From an uncultured beta proteobacterium (GTDB lineage: Bacteria; Pseudomonadota; Gammaproteobacteria; Burkholderiales; Burkholderiaceae): a stretch of 64,000 bases of DNA. This document shows, piece after piece, positions 11,107-22,391 of this stretch. The stretch lies in the NCBI GenBank assembly GCA_903935355.1, contig CAIZRK010000006.1, forward strand, positions 1-64,000, in the 5' to 3' direction. Every line of letters starts with the position of its first letter. Position 1 is the stretch's first letter. Below the pieces are notes generated by a model. It was not told the origin of the DNA and made no database searches. It saw only the letters and a list, made by a program, of their open reading frames with translations. Made by a program: the position numbers and the translations under genes.

Positions 11107-11454
11107 TTAAGCGCCTACCGCTTTATCCAAACACTTAGAAAGCTCTTCATAGCGCTTTAGGGTAGCTTTTGTTGGGACCACTTCTTTCTTGCGGCCATCC
11201 TCATTGCTAGCTAACTTGATATACCCCATGGCACTGAGATTTTTTAGGCGCCCGTGCAAAGTAGCTTGAGAGCCTAGCGCTGCCAAGGAAATCAAATCCC
11301 CTACCAAAATAGACTGTTTCGCATTCGCACATAGAACAATTTTGTCGAGTAGGCTTTCTTCAATGTAGTCAAGCTTTTTACCTGGATTCATACGATCTAG
11401 GGTGTCGATTAAGTTGAGGAAGCGGATATAGCTAGATGATTTAGGAGCGGGCAT
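11107..11454 (-). CDS. Small winged-helix (MarR-like) transcriptional regulator
   Basis: LVGDLISLAALGSQATLHGRLKNLSAMGYIKLASNEDGRKKEVVPT resembles a wHTH plus wing; ORF trimmed to MPAPKSS. Confidence 0.65.
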   Translation of the reverse strand: MPAPKSSSYIRFLNLIDTLDRMNPGKKLDYIEESLLDKIVLCANAKQSILVGDLISLAALGSQATLHGRLKNLSAMGYIKLASNEDGRKKEVVPTKATLKRYEELSKCLDKAVGA

Positions 11455-11536
11455 TTTTATAATGATCCTCAATAGGTAAATTGGCTTTAAGATTAGCTAT
11501 GGAAGCGGATTATTACTGATAATTATAAAAAATACT

Positions 11537-12118
11537 ATGACTGGCGTTAAGAAAATAAATAAAAGTGAATGGTTCGTTGAATTTGCAATTAGCGCTATGG
11601 TCTATACGGCCGTCTTTTATATTAATGCTTGGTTAACGGCATATTTTGTTTATGGCTTAGGGGTTAACTGGATATATCTTCCTGCGGGCCTGCGTTTATT
11701 TCTTACGTTAATTTTTGGATTGTCTGGGGCGGTGGGGATTGCAGTGGCATCTTTTCTCATTAGTTATTTCGGCGAGTTTCCCTATGGGCTCACTACGTGT
11801 ATTGGAGTGGGACTCATTTCTGGGTTTGCCCCTTACCTAGCCAGTATTTTGGTGTTAAAAAATATCAAAATTTCTCCAGACCTCAGTGATTTAAGTTTAG
11901 GAAAGCTAGCTATTAGCATCTTGATCTATGCTCTCTTAAGTTCAGGATTGCACCAGTGGTGGTTTGCTGTACGAGGTCTAGAAGAGGCTGGAACTGCCAA
12001 TCATTTCTTAGTGATGTTGATTGGCGATGTGGCCGGGACATTACTTCTGATTGGGCTGATTAAATACGGCTTAGATTTATTAAAGAGGGGGGGGATTAAA
12101 AGCGCTTTAAGTAAATAA
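11537..12118 (+). CDS. MASE1-like integral membrane protein without an effector domain
   Basis: 193 aa, several TM segments, [23 protein letters not shown]; nothing soluble follows. Confidence 0.6.
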   Translation: MTGVKKINKSEWFVEFAISAMVYTAVFYINAWLTAYFVYGLGVNWIYLPAGLRLFLTLIFGLSGAVGIAVASFLISYFGEFPYGLTTCIGVGLISGFAPYLASILVLKNIKISPDLSDLSLGKLAISILIYALLSSGLHQWWFAVRGLEEAGTANHFLVMLIGDVAGTLLLIGLIKYGLDLLKRGGIKSALSK

Positions 12119-12910
12119 TGCGCTAAGAGCTTCTCCAGGGTCATTTGCACGCATAAAGGCTTCGCCAACCAAGAAGGCATTGACTTTATGTTCTCGCATT
12201 AGCTGGACATCGGCACGGGTCATGATCCCTGACTCTGTAACGAGCGTTTTATTCTGCGGAACCATGGACAGTAAGGAAAGCGTAGTTTGAAGGGTAACTT
12301 CAAAGGTCTTCAGGTTGCGGTTATTAATTCCGAGCAAAGAGGTCTTTAATTCCAAGGCTTGCTCTAATTCAGGGGCATTATGCACCTCCACAAGTACATC
12401 TAAGCCCAGCTCGTGAGCGCAGGCCTCTAAATCTATCATTTGATTGAGTTCAAGACAGGCCACGATCAATAAGATGGCATCAGCACCAATTGCGCGTGCC
12501 TCGTAGACTTGATAAGGGTCGATTGTGAAATCTTTTCTTAGCACTGGAATGTGGCAGGCAGCTCGGGCTGCCTGTAAGTAGACGTTAGCGCCCTGAAAGT
12601 ACTCCCTATCAGTCAGAACTGATAAACAGGCTGCGCCATTTTTTTCGTAGGTTTGTGCAATCTGGGCTGGTACAAAGTTCTCGCGTAAGAGGCCTTTACT
12701 AGGGCTTGCCTTTTTAATCTCAGTAATGACGCCTGCTTTGCCTAAAGCAATCTTTTGCTCTATCGAGGCAATAAAACCCCGTGGCTTTAATAGAATGTCC
12801 CGATTATTCTCTTGCGCTTGCGTGCGGTGACTCGCTAAGGTAATTTTTTTGGAATCTGCAGCTACCTCAAGCTTCTTGGTGGCGACTATTTTGTCAAGGA
12901 TATCGCTCAT
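12107..12910 (-). CDS. trpC: Indole-3-glycerol-phosphate synthase
   Basis: [40 protein letters not shown]. Confidence 0.97.
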   Translation of the reverse strand: MSDILDKIVATKKLEVAADSKKITLASHRTQAQENNRDILLKPRGFIASIEQKIALGKAGVITEIKKASPSKGLLRENFVPAQIAQTYEKNGAACLSVLTDREYFQGANVYLQAARAACHIPVLRKDFTIDPYQVYEARAIGADAILLIVACLELNQMIDLEACAHELGLDVLVEVHNAPELEQALELKTSLLGINNRNLKTFEVTLQTTLSLLSMVPQNKTLVTESGIMTRADVQLMREHKVNAFLVGEAFMRANDPGEALSALFT

Positions 12911-12918
12911 GTATAGAT

Positions 12919-13944
12919 TTAATTATTTTGGGTTGCAGCAACAAAGTCATCAAGCTTTTGGCGAGCAGCTCCAGACATAATGGCGGCTTTAGCCATTTCA
13001 ATACCGCTAGCGATATTGGGGGCTAGATCAGCTACATACAAAACAGCGCCTGCGTTAAGGCAAACAATATCGCTCGCTGGGCCCTCTTTTTTGTTTAGTA
13101 CATCAAGTACTATAGATTTAGATTCGTTGGCATTAGCTACTCTAAAGCTCTGACTAGGGGCAGTCTTTAGACCAAAGTCTTGTGGGTGAATTTCATATTC
13201 CCGAACCATGCCATCTTTTACTTCGCCAACAAGGGTGGGGCCTTCAAGAGAAATCTCATCTAGCCCATCACGACCATAGACTACAAGAGCATGATCCATA
13301 TTCATGGTTTGTAAAACATGTGCTTGTATGCCTACTAAATCGGCATGAAACACGCCCATCACAATACGTTTGGCATCGGCTGGGTTGGTGAGTGGACCTA
13401 AGATATTAAAGATTGTCCTAACGCCTAAGTCTTTACGAATAGGTACCACGTTTTTCATAGCAGGATGATGGTTTGGAGCAAACATAAAGCCTGCCCCTAC
13501 TTTCGCAATACATTGCGCCACTTGTTCTGGTGAAAGACTCAGTTTTACGCCTAGGGCCTCTAAAATATCAGCGCTACCAGATTTGCTGCTGACACTACGA
13601 TTACCATGCTTTGCGATCTTTGCGCCCACCGCTGCAGCGACAAACATGGCTGCCGTAGAAATATTGAAAGTATGCGCTCCATCCCCACCAGTACCCACTA
13701 CATCTACTAGATTAGTTCTATCTGCCACATGAACTGGCGTAGCAAATTCACGCATCACCTGAGCTGCGGCAGCGATTTCACCAACGGTTTCTTTTTTAGT
13801 GCGCAGCGCTACTAAAAGACCTGCAACTACAGTAGGTGGCATTTCTCCACTCATGATGAGTCGCATCATCGCCGTCATTTCATCATGAAAGAGTTCACGA
13901 TGTTCAATACAGCGTTGTAATGCTTCTTGAGGAGTGATGGCCAT
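12919..13944 (-). CDS. trpD: Anthranilate phosphoribosyltransferase
   Basis: [46 protein letters not shown]. Confidence 0.97.
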   Translation of the reverse strand: MAITPQEALQRCIEHRELFHDEMTAMMRLIMSGEMPPTVVAGLLVALRTKKETVGEIAAAAQVMREFATPVHVADRTNLVDVVGTGGDGAHTFNISTAAMFVAAAVGAKIAKHGNRSVSSKSGSADILEALGVKLSLSPEQVAQCIAKVGAGFMFAPNHHPAMKNVVPIRKDLGVRTIFNILGPLTNPADAKRIVMGVFHADLVGIQAHVLQTMNMDHALVVYGRDGLDEISLEGPTLVGEVKDGMVREYEIHPQDFGLKTAPSQSFRVANANESKSIVLDVLNKKEGPASDIVCLNAGAVLYVADLAPNIASGIEMAKAAIMSGAARQKLDDFVAATQNN

Positions 13945-13959
13945 GGCGGTTATGTATCT

Positions 13960-14526
13960 TTACTGGGTTTGTAAGAAATTCTTGAGTAAGGCATGGCCAT
14001 GCTCAGAAAGAATGGATTCGGGGTGGAACTGTACCCCTTCAACGGCAAATTCGCGATGACGCACACCCATAATCTCCCCGTCTGATGAGGTAGCGGTTAT
14101 TTCTAAGACAGCAGGTAAGGAACTTTTTTCTATCGCTAGTGAGTGATAGCGGGTTACCTTAAATGGACTAGGTAAGCCTTTAAAAACACCCACTCCAGTA
14201 TGGGTAATATCATCGGTTTTGCCATGCATAACTTTTTGGGCGCGAATAATGTTTCCCCCGAAGGCCTCGCCAATCGCTTGGTGACCTAAGCACACTCCCA
14301 AAATCGGAATATGCCCCGCATAGCGCTTAATGGTATCCACAGAGATGCCTGCCTCGGTAGGGCTACAGGGCCCAGGAGAAATGCAAATACGCTCGGGATT
14401 CATTTTTGCAATATCTTCTACTGCAATCTCATCATTACGAAATACTTTGACTTCTTGCCCAAGCTCAGCAAAATACTGAACCAGGTTATAGGTAAACGAA
14501 TCATAGTTATCAATCATGAGGAGCAT
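13960..14526 (-). CDS. trpG: Anthranilate synthase component II
   Basis: [43 protein letters not shown]. Confidence 0.97.
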   Translation of the reverse strand: MLLMIDNYDSFTYNLVQYFAELGQEVKVFRNDEIAVEDIAKMNPERICISPGPCSPTEAGISVDTIKRYAGHIPILGVCLGHQAIGEAFGGNIIRAQKVMHGKTDDITHTGVGVFKGLPSPFKVTRYHSLAIEKSSLPAVLEITATSSDGEIMGVRHREFAVEGVQFHPESILSEHGHALLKNFLQTQ

Positions 14527-16015
14527 CGAGTTCTCCTTGTACTAAATCAGCCGCCATTAATACAGCGCGAGCCTTGGCTTCGGTTTCTTTCCATTCAGCT
14601 CTAGGGTCTGAGTCTGCAACCACACCAGCACCAGCTTGTGAATGCAAGACGCCATCACGAATTACGCCCGTCCGAATCGCAATTGCTACATCCATATCTC
14701 CCGAGAATGAGAGATAGCCTACTGCGCCACCATAAACGCCGCGTTTGACAATTTCCATTTCATCAATGATTTCCATTGCCCGTATTTTTGGAGCTCCCGA
14801 TAAAGTTCCGGCAGGAAAAGTGGCACGTAACACATCCATATTGCTCATATTGTCGAGTAATTCGCCCTCTACTGAGCTCACAATATGTTGCACATGGGAG
14901 TACTTTTCAATGGACATGGAATCGGTAACTTTTACAGTGCCCGTCTTAGCAATGCGACCTACATCATTACGAGCTAAGTCTATCAACATCACATGCTCGG
15001 CAATTTCTTTGGGGTCTGCAAGTAACTCTTTGGCAAGGCGCTCATCCTCTTCAGGTGTAGCACCGCGTGGACGTGTTCCTGCTAGGGGGCGAATGGTCAC
15101 GATCTTTTGAGATTCACGTTGCTCTTGGCGAACCAAAATTTCTGGGGATGAACCCACGACTTGTAGATCCCCAAAGTCGTAAAAATACATATAAGGCGAT
15201 GGATTTAATGAGCGTAAGGCTCTATATAGCGATAAAGGAGAATCGGTAAATGGTTTGCTGATGCGTTGACCAATAACTACCTGCATACAGTCCCCAGCTA
15301 AAATATATTCTTTAGTCTTGCGCACTGCATTTTCAAAATCTTCCGCTTTAAATTGACGAATGAGTTCCGTTTTAGTACTTGGCAAAGATTTTGGCATGCT
15401 CACTGGCTTGCCAAGGCAGGCGAGTAATTCTTTTAAGCGGGCTTGACCCTTTTCAAAACTTTCAGGCATGCTAGGGTCTGTATACACAATTAAATAAATG
15501 CGACCAGCAACGTTATCAATGACGGCCAATTCTTCGGTCAACATGAGTTGAATATCAGGTACGCCTAACTCGTCAGGTAAGCTGTGTTTGGCTAAGCGAG
15601 ATTCAATATAGCGTACTGTGTCATATGCAAAGTAGCCTGCTAGGCCGCCACAAAAACGGGGCAGACCAGGCTGCAAGGCAACCTTAAAGCGCTTGAAATA
15701 AGCATCTACAAAATCGAGTGGATTATCTCGATTGGTTTCAATTACTTCATCCTTAGTTAGCACTTCTGTTAGTGGGGCATTTGGTGTCCCAACTGTTCTT
15801 AAAATTGTTTTAGCAGGCAGGCCAATGAAAGAGAAGCGGCCAAAGCGCTCGCCTCCTAGAACTGATTCAAGTAGGTAGGTATTTTTTTGGCCAAAGGTTT
15901 GGGTGAGTTTGATGTACAGTGAGAGAGGAGTCTCTAAATCAGCCAATACCTCTTTTACCAGAGGAATGCGATTGAAACCCTCTTTTCCTAGGGCTAGAAA
16001 TTCTTCGTGCTGCAT
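14510..16015 (-). CDS. trpE: Anthranilate synthase component I
   Basis: [39 protein letters not shown]; overlaps trpG by 17 nt. Confidence 0.97.
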   Translation of the reverse strand: MQHEEFLALGKEGFNRIPLVKEVLADLETPLSLYIKLTQTFGQKNTYLLESVLGGERFGRFSFIGLPAKTILRTVGTPNAPLTEVLTKDEVIETNRDNPLDFVDAYFKRFKVALQPGLPRFCGGLAGYFAYDTVRYIESRLAKHSLPDELGVPDIQLMLTEELAVIDNVAGRIYLIVYTDPSMPESFEKGQARLKELLACLGKPVSMPKSLPSTKTELIRQFKAEDFENAVRKTKEYILAGDCMQVVIGQRISKPFTDSPLSLYRALRSLNPSPYMYFYDFGDLQVVGSSPEILVRQEQRESQKIVTIRPLAGTRPRGATPEEDERLAKELLADPKEIAEHVMLIDLARNDVGRIAKTGTVKVTDSMSIEKYSHVQHIVSSVEGELLDNMSNMDVLRATFPAGTLSGAPKIRAMEIIDEMEIVKRGVYGGAVGYLSFSGDMDVAIAIRTGVIRDGVLHSQAGAGVVADSDPRAEWKETEAKARAVLMAADLVQGELDAPHD

Positions 16016-16740
16016 TACGCTTTACCTGACTTCGCTAGTTCTGTGCGCATCGCATCAATCACCGTCGCATAGTTTTCTTTGCCAAAAATGGCAGAGCCAG
16101 CTACAAAGGTATCTGCACCTGCTTTAGCAACCTGCGCAATATTATCGACCTTGATACCGCCATCTACCTCGAGGCGGATGTAACGACCAGTCTGCAATTG
16201 ATATTGATCTAAACGTGCGCGAACTTGGGCAACTTTATCCAGAGTGCTCGGAATAAACGATTGGCCACCAAAACCAGGATTGACTGACATCAGCAAAACT
16301 AAATCGAGTAGCTCTAGCGTGTGATCAAGATAATCAAGTGGCGTAGCGGGATTGAACACCAGACCTGCTTGACATCCTTGATCACGAATTAAATGAAGTG
16401 TGCGGTTAATGTGTGGGCTTGCCTCCGGATGAAAGCTAATCAAATTGGCGCCAGCTTTTGCAAAATCGGGAACTAGGCGATCTACAGGCTCCACCATCAG
16501 ATGAACATCAATCATTGCTAGCTTGCCATTTTTTATCGCATACGGACGAATAGCCTCACAAACTAAAGGACCAATGGTAAGGTTTGGGACATAGTGGTTA
16601 TCCATCACATCAAAGTGAATCCAGTTAGCTCCAGCGGCTAAAACGTCTTGAACTTCCTTGCCAAGGCAGGCAAAGTCAGCTGACAAAATAGAAGGGGCAA
16701 TAACAAAATCGATATCGAGGGGTGATTTCTGGCTATCCAT
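16015..16740 (-). CDS. rpe: Ribulose-phosphate 3-epimerase
   Basis: [43 protein letters not shown]. Confidence 0.96.
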   Translation of the reverse strand: MDSQKSPLDIDFVIAPSILSADFACLGKEVQDVLAAGANWIHFDVMDNHYVPNLTIGPLVCEAIRPYAIKNGKLAMIDVHLMVEPVDRLVPDFAKAGANLISFHPEASPHINRTLHLIRDQGCQAGLVFNPATPLDYLDHTLELLDLVLLMSVNPGFGGQSFIPSTLDKVAQVRARLDQYQLQTGRYIRLEVDGGIKVDNIAQVAKAGADTFVAGSAIFGKENYATVIDAMRTELAKSGKA

Positions 16741-16789
16741 CCCTAGATTCTAGCTTGCACTTGACTTGAGGATAGCGCAGAATTCGTGC

Positions 16790-17164
16790 ATGAATCCCCA
16801 CGAAATCAGCATTACCGTCAAATCTCAGTATTTGCCTGAGCAATCTGACCCCGATAACCGTCAATTTGCCTTCGCCTATACCATCACTATCCGCAATTCT
16901 GGCTCTGCTAGCGTTCAGCTCATTGCCCGCCACTGGTTCATTACAGATGGGGATAATGACGTTCAGGAAGTGCGTGGGTTAGGGGTGGTAGGCCAGCAAC
17001 CTTTGCTCCGAGCAGGCGAGCATTTTGAATACACCAGTTGGGCTACTTTACCCACCCCAGTGGGAACTATGCGCGGAGAATACTTCTGCGTGAGCGAGGA
17101 TGCTCAGTTCTTTCAGGCGCAGATTCCTGAATTTGCCTTGATCATGCCTAGAACTTTGCATTAA
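16790..17164 (+). CDS. apaG: ApaG protein
   Basis: ITVKSQYLPEQSDPDNRQFAFAYTITIRNSG; the listed start at 16766 is TTG, the ATG at 16790 is preferred. Confidence 0.94.
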   Translation: MNPHEISITVKSQYLPEQSDPDNRQFAFAYTITIRNSGSASVQLIARHWFITDGDNDVQEVRGLGVVGQQPLLRAGEHFEYTSWATLPTPVGTMRGEYFCVSEDAQFFQAQIPEFALIMPRTLH

Positions 17165-17189
17165 CCCTGGCTTGTTAGTCACTTTTAGG

Positions 17190-17303
17190 CTATTTTTTGC
17201 CTTTACCAGTCCATAGTACGATGAATAGGAGGAGTGCTAGAGCAATGCCCCCTTCCAGTACGAATAAGATCATCGGGTATTCATCAAGTAAATTGGCAAT
17301 CAT
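17190..17303 (-). CDS. Putative 37-aa single-TM small protein, not in the supplied ORF track
   Basis: Manual translation: MIANLLDEYPMILFVLEGGIALALLLFIVLWTGKGKK*; TM segment followed by a basic tail; no strong Shine-Dalgarno. Confidence 0.55.
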   Translation of the reverse strand: MIANLLDEYPMILFVLEGGIALALLLFIVLWTGKGKK

Positions 17304-18429
17304 GATTTCTAAATTTCAAGTATTGAATGTTCGTATTGGACGCTTTGCTCGTCTTAGTGTATTCGCTATTGCAACGGCTAGTTTAGTGGTGGGCTGCACG
17401 GCTCCACCAACTCGCGGCCCAGTTTATCGATCTAGTGGCAGTGCCCCTAGCTCTTATAGCTCTTCCATAGCTAGCTTTAGCGCTGTTTCTTGGCAGGCCT
17501 TACCAGGGTGGCAGGAAGATGATCTTTCTCAAGCATGGCCAGCTTGGCTTAAAAGCTGTGATGTACTTAGAAAAAGAAACAGTGAAATTAACTGGCGCCA
17601 AGTTTGCGCACAGGCGAGCAATATTTCTGCTAGGGATAGCCAAGCCATTCGTCAATATTTTGAGAACAACTTTCAGGCTTATGAAATTCGCAATAGCTCT
17701 GGCAGCGAGACCGGCTTAGTTACGGGGTATTACGAACCAGTAATGAGTGGTTCAAAGACGAGAACTAGTGTCTACAACACCCCTTTGTATGCCTATCCAA
17801 GTGAATGGAAAAAATCTCGACCAAATCCTGGTCCAACACGGGCAGAACTCATGAACTCCGGTATCTTGAAGGGCTCAGAAATAGCGTGGATTCAAGATCC
17901 TGTTGAGGCTGCTTCCATGCAAATTCAAGGCTCAGGAAAAATTCGGCTTGAAGACGGAAAAATTTTGCAACTGGGATTTGCAGGAACGAATGAGCAACCC
18001 TTTAAATCTTTTGCGCAATGGTTACTTGACCGTAAAGAGATTACGAATAAAGAAGCAACGATGCAAGGAATTTCACAATGGGCCAAGCGCAATCCTGATC
18101 GCGTAAATGAAATGTTAAATGCTAATCCCCGCTTTGTATTTTTTAAAGAGACCTCTGGGACTCTTGGAGCCCTTGGTGTGCCATTGACCGCAGAAAGGAG
18201 TATTGCTGTCGATCTCAAAGCAATGCCTTTAGGCTCACCTGTATTTTTAGCTACGACTAAGCCATTAAGCAATCAGGCACTCCAAAAACTGGTGATGGCC
18301 CAAGATACGGGTAAGGCAATCGTAGGTGGTGTTAGGGCAGATTATTATTGGGGTTCTGGGGAGTCGGCCGGAGAATTTGCTGGACGTATGAAACAAAATG
18401 GCAAGATGTGGGTATTGTTACCCCGCTGA
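17302..18429 (+). CDS. mltA: Membrane-bound lytic murein transglycosylase A (lipoprotein)
   Basis: Lipobox LVVGC, GLVTGYYEPVMSGS, IQGSGKIRLEDG, AQDTGKAIVGGVRADYYWG; start trimmed to ATG 17302 near the signal peptide. Confidence 0.92.
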   Translation: MISKFQVLNVRIGRFARLSVFAIATASLVVGCTAPPTRGPVYRSSGSAPSSYSSSIASFSAVSWQALPGWQEDDLSQAWPAWLKSCDVLRKRNSEINWRQVCAQASNISARDSQAIRQYFENNFQAYEIRNSSGSETGLVTGYYEPVMSGSKTRTSVYNTPLYAYPSEWKKSRPNPGPTRAELMNSGILKGSEIAWIQDPVEAASMQIQGSGKIRLEDGKILQLGFAGTNEQPFKSFAQWLLDRKEITNKEATMQGISQWAKRNPDRVNEMLNANPRFVFFKETSGTLGALGVPLTAERSIAVDLKAMPLGSPVFLATTKPLSNQALQKLVMAQDTGKAIVGGVRADYYWGSGESAGEFAGRMKQNGKMWVLLPR

Positions 18430-18453
18430 TGCATGAAGACTGGAAAGGTATTT

Positions 18454-19230
18454 ATGAGCTACAACACAATTTTGACTGAAGTTGACGGCAAAGTTGCCGT
18501 GATTACTTTAAATCGCCCGCAAGTATTAAACGCCCTGAACGATCAGTTAATGGATGAGCTTGGCACCGCATTGCTCGGTTTTGATGCTGATGACAATATT
18601 GGCTGCATTATCGTGACCGGTAGCGAGAAAGCCTTTGCTGCTGGTGCTGATATCGCCTCTATGGCGCAGTATGAGTTTAAAGATACCTATCGTGGAGATT
18701 TTATAAGCCGCAATTGGGAGCAAATGAAAAAGGTTCGCAAACCAGTGATTGCCGCGGTCTCTGGCTATGCTTTAGGTGGCGGATGCGAATTAGCCATGAT
18801 GTGTGACACCATTATGGCTGCAGATAATGCGAAGTTTGCACAACCTGAAGTGAAGCTGGGAATCATTCCTGGGGCAGGTGGTACTCAGCGTCTACCGCGT
18901 GCAGTGTCTAAAGCCAAAGCTATGGATTTGGCGCTCACGGGTCGCATGATGGATGCTGCAGAGGCAGAACGTTCAGGCTTAGTATCACGCATCTTTCCCC
19001 AAGCGGATTTACTCAAAGAGGTAAAGGCGATTGCCAAAGGAATTGCAGATATGCCTTTGCTCACGGCGATGATGGTAAAAGAAGCGATTAATACTGCCTA
19101 TGAAACTACTCTTGCAGAAGGGATTCATTTTGAGCGCCGCCTGTTTCATGCATGCTTTGCTACAAATGATCAAAAAGAGGGTATGGCTGCGTTTATGGAA
19201 AAACGTCCAGCCAAATTTACAAATTCTTAA
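18454..19230 (+). CDS. Enoyl-CoA hydratase
   Basis: [57 protein letters not shown]. Confidence 0.95.
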   Translation: MSYNTILTEVDGKVAVITLNRPQVLNALNDQLMDELGTALLGFDADDNIGCIIVTGSEKAFAAGADIASMAQYEFKDTYRGDFISRNWEQMKKVRKPVIAAVSGYALGGGCELAMMCDTIMAADNAKFAQPEVKLGIIPGAGGTQRLPRAVSKAKAMDLALTGRMMDAAEAERSGLVSRIFPQADLLKEVKAIAKGIADMPLLTAMMVKEAINTAYETTLAEGIHFERRLFHACFATNDQKEGMAAFMEKRPAKFTNS

Positions 19231-20423
19231 GGTTTCTCTAGGAAGCGCTGAGCTAATTTAACCCAATAGCTCACGCCAACTGGAATCAAAGCGTCATTGA
19301 AATCGTAAGAAGGGTTATGAAGATGGCATGGACCCATGCCATGACCGACCGCACGATGATCGCCATCTCCGTTACCTAGGAATACATAACAGCCCGGTTT
19401 TTCAAGTAGCATAAAAGCAAAATCTTCAGCGCCCATGGTGGGATCAATAGCAGTGTTGACATTTTGCTCGCCCACTAATTCGCCCATCACCTCGCTAGCA
19501 AAATCAACCTCAGCATCGTGATTGATTAGCGGCGGATAGTTTCTAGAAAAACTCACATCTGCCTGACAGTCAAATGCATTGGCGACACTGTGAGAAATTT
19601 CTTTTAAGCGCTCCTCAATAAGATCTAATACCTCTAAGGTGAAGGTTCGAACGGTCCCGCCAATAAAGGCACTATCTGGAATGACGTTGCTGGTCTCGCC
19701 AGCATGAAATTGCGTTACTGATAAAACAGCAGCATCAACCGGGCGTTTATTGCGAGTGATGATGCTTTGTAGAGCCTGAACTACTTGTGCGCCAGTAAGA
19801 ACTGGGTCAGCGCTATTGTGGGGCAAAGCAGCGTGTCCGCCTTTGCCACGAATGGTGATCTCAAAGGTATTGCTAGAAGCCATCATGGGCCCTGCGGTCA
19901 CCCCAAAATGACCTTCAACAAGGCCAGGCCAGTTATGCAAACCAAAAACAGCATTACAAGGAAATTGTTTAAATAGACCATCTTTGATCATTTCTTGTGC
20001 ACCAGCACCACCCTCTTCAGCGGGCTGAAAAATAAAAATAACCGTACCTTTAAATTCTCGATGGTTCGATAAGTATTGAGCGGCACCGAGTAGCATGGCA
20101 GTATGGCCATCATGACCGCAAGCATGCATCTTTCCAGCGTACTTGGAAGTATGGGTAAATGTGTTGTGTTCTTGTAAAGGAAGAGCATCCATATCGGCGC
20201 GCAGACCAATCATCTTGCCAGGCCCGAGCTCTCCATCTAATCTTCCCACTACCCCAGTTTTTCCCAGACCGCGATATACCGAGATGCCCCAGCTAGAAAG
20301 AGCTTCAGCAACTAGATCAGATGTGCGATTCTCTTCAAACCGTAATTCGGGATGAGCATGAATGTTGCGCCGAATCTCTTGAATTGCTTCTGCGGAATCG
20401 ACGATTTCTGGAAGTAATCGCAT
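19227..20423 (-). CDS. M20-family amidohydrolase (hippurate/IAA-amino acid hydrolase-like)
   Basis: [47 protein letters not shown]. Confidence 0.94.
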   Translation of the reverse strand: MRLLPEIVDSAEAIQEIRRNIHAHPELRFEENRTSDLVAEALSSWGISVYRGLGKTGVVGRLDGELGPGKMIGLRADMDALPLQEHNTFTHTSKYAGKMHACGHDGHTAMLLGAAQYLSNHREFKGTVIFIFQPAEEGGAGAQEMIKDGLFKQFPCNAVFGLHNWPGLVEGHFGVTAGPMMASSNTFEITIRGKGGHAALPHNSADPVLTGAQVVQALQSIITRNKRPVDAAVLSVTQFHAGETSNVIPDSAFIGGTVRTFTLEVLDLIEERLKEISHSVANAFDCQADVSFSRNYPPLINHDAEVDFASEVMGELVGEQNVNTAIDPTMGAEDFAFMLLEKPGCYVFLGNGDGDHRAVGHGMGPCHLHNPSYDFNDALIPVGVSYWVKLAQRFLEKP

Positions 20424-20442
20424 ACCTTCATCTTATCCGAAT

Positions 20443-21159
20443 TTATCGGGGTAGATTAAGGTGCTGTGCAGCAAATTCCAGCGCTTCTAAAGAATAGGGG
20501 GCATTAGCAAATTTTTGTAAGTGCTTAGGAAGAGTGGGGATAAGACCTAAAAAGGGGGCGGAAATTCGATTTTTTAAAGCCAAAATATTTTTATTAATTA
20601 AAGGCATTTCATCAAAAAGGGTATTTGCAACCCATCCAGCAATGGGTAAATGACGAGATTGCAGGGCTTCACAGGTGAGTAAAGCATGATTAATGCACCC
20701 CAACCGCATTCCCACCACCAAAATGATGGGTAGTCCCATGGTTTGTGCAATATCTCCTAAATCATCATGATCGTTTAGTGGCACCAAAAATCCACCAGCC
20801 CCCTCCACCACCACTGCATCGAACTGTGAATATATTTTCTGAAAAGCTTCTTGAATATGCACACTTTCTAACTCAATTGCTTGAGTATACGCAGCAATGT
20901 GCGGTGCTACAGGTTGATCTAAAACATAAGGACAAAGAGTGAGCTCAAAAGACAATGGTCCTGCCGCCATCCTAAGGGTTTCTAAATCTTCATTCAGTTT
21001 ATTTCCAGAGTCATCCAAATAGGTTCCAGCAACGACAGGTTTAAATCCAGCAACCTGAAGACCTAACTGCCTTAATTTTAAAATCAAGGCACCACTCACC
21101 AAAGTTTTACCTACTTCAGTATCAGTGCCCGTAACAAAGAAGCTCCGATTTTTTTTCAA
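20443..21159 (-). CDS. bioD: Dethiobiotin synthetase
   Basis: FFVTGTDTEVGKTLVSGALI, VVEGAGGFLVPL. Confidence 0.96.
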   Translation of the reverse strand: MKKNRSFFVTGTDTEVGKTLVSGALILKLRQLGLQVAGFKPVVAGTYLDDSGNKLNEDLETLRMAAGPLSFELTLCPYVLDQPVAPHIAAYTQAIELESVHIQEAFQKIYSQFDAVVVEGAGGFLVPLNDHDDLGDIAQTMGLPIILVVGMRLGCINHALLTCEALQSRHLPIAGWVANTLFDEMPLINKNILALKNRISAPFLGLIPTLPKHLQKFANAPYSLEALEFAAQHLNLPR

Positions 21160-22391
21160 GATGAGGTTTTAATTTCTATTTGTTGCTCAATGAGCTTAAG
21201 GGTTTTGATAAGCGCACGTAAGTCTTTAATGCTGTGATTGGCTGAGAAAGTAATGCGTAAGCGTGCACTACCAGTAGGAACGGTTGGCGGACGTATTGCC
21301 GGAATCCAATAGCCCGCTTCATCTAATAATTTAGAAGCAGCTAATGCATTAGCATTGCTACCAAGAATGACTGGTTGAATAGGGGTGCAAGAGGCTACTT
21401 TTTCCCAGTAAGAAAAATTCATCTCTTGGCGCCATATCTCAATCAATTGATTTAATTGCCGACGACGAGCGATACCCTCATCGCTCTCAATGATCTCAAG
21501 ACTTTTTAACAGGGTATGTGCTATTGCTGGTGGCGTAGCAGTACTATAAATATAAGGACGTCCTTTTTGAATAAGCCATTCAATAAAGGGGGCTGAGCCA
21601 CAAATAAAGGCACCACTTACTCCTGCAGCTTTACCAAGCGTGCCAATGTAGATAATCCGCTCAGAGTGAATATTAAACATTTCCAAAATGCCATGACCAT
21701 GCTGTCCGAGAACACCAAAGCCATGGGCATCATCTACTAGTAGGAGTGCATCAAAATCATGTGCAATTTGAACTAGCTCTTGTATTGGGGCAAGATCTCC
21801 ATCCATGCTAAAGACGCCATCAAGCACAATTAATTTGAGCTGATGAGTATCTCTTTTAAGTGACTCAATCAGCAAGTCTAGATGCTGATGATCAAACAGG
21901 GTCACCATGGCTTTAGTCTGGGTACTCGCTAGACGCACACCATCAATGATCGAGGCATGATTTAAGTTGGCTGAATAAATACTGGCTTCACCTAGCTTGG
22001 CTAGTCGAGATAGACCAGTGATAGCAGTCAGATTAGCGAGATAACCAGTACTGAAAAATAAAGCGCGCGCCTGAGGAATATGCTTACTTTGAAAAGCGGC
22101 TAATTTTTTCTCAAGCAGTTCATGGGCAATACTGTGGCCGCTAATTAAATGAGAAGCGCCACTGCCAACTCCATATTGCAGAGCCCCCGCCTGTATGGCG
22201 CCCACCAATTTAGGATGATTCGCAAGGCCTAAATAATCATTACTACAAAATGCTTTTAATTCTCTTTTATCAACAGTCGCTGTAATATCGCAGGGCGATT
22301 CAGTTACACGAAGCTGACGTTTTAATAATTGCCGATCTAGATCGGCAATCTGCTGCTGGGCTAACTCAATGGCATGAAAAGTTTTTTTCAT
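21156..22391 (-). CDS. bioF: 8-amino-7-oxononanoate synthase
   Basis: FCSNDYLGLANHPK, GSGASHLISGHS, VDDAHGFGVLG, GTLGKAAGVSGAF. Confidence 0.96.
   Translation of the reverse strand: MKKTFHAIELAQQQIADLDRQLLKRQLRVTESPCDITATVDKRELKAFCSNDYLGLANHPKLVGAIQAGALQYGVGSGASHLISGHSIAHELLEKKLAAFQSKHIPQARALFFSTGYLANLTAITGLSRLAKLGEASIYSANLNHASIIDGVRLASTQTKAMVTLFDHQHLDLLIESLKRDTHQLKLIVLDGVFSMDGDLAPIQELVQIAHDFDALLLVDDAHGFGVLGQHGHGILEMFNIHSERIIYIGTLGKAAGVSGAFICGSAPFIEWLIQKGRPYIYSTATPPAIAHTLLKSLEIIESDEGIARRRQLNQLIEIWRQEMNFSYWEKVASCTPIQPVILGSNANALAASKLLDEAGYWIPAIRPPTVPTGSARLRITFSANHSIKDLRALIKTLKLIEQQIEIKTSS

Noticed and set aside
14745-15110. 121-aa plus-strand ORF antisense to trpE
   Set aside because: Lies wholly inside a highly conserved trpE coding frame; composition looks like an antisense frame
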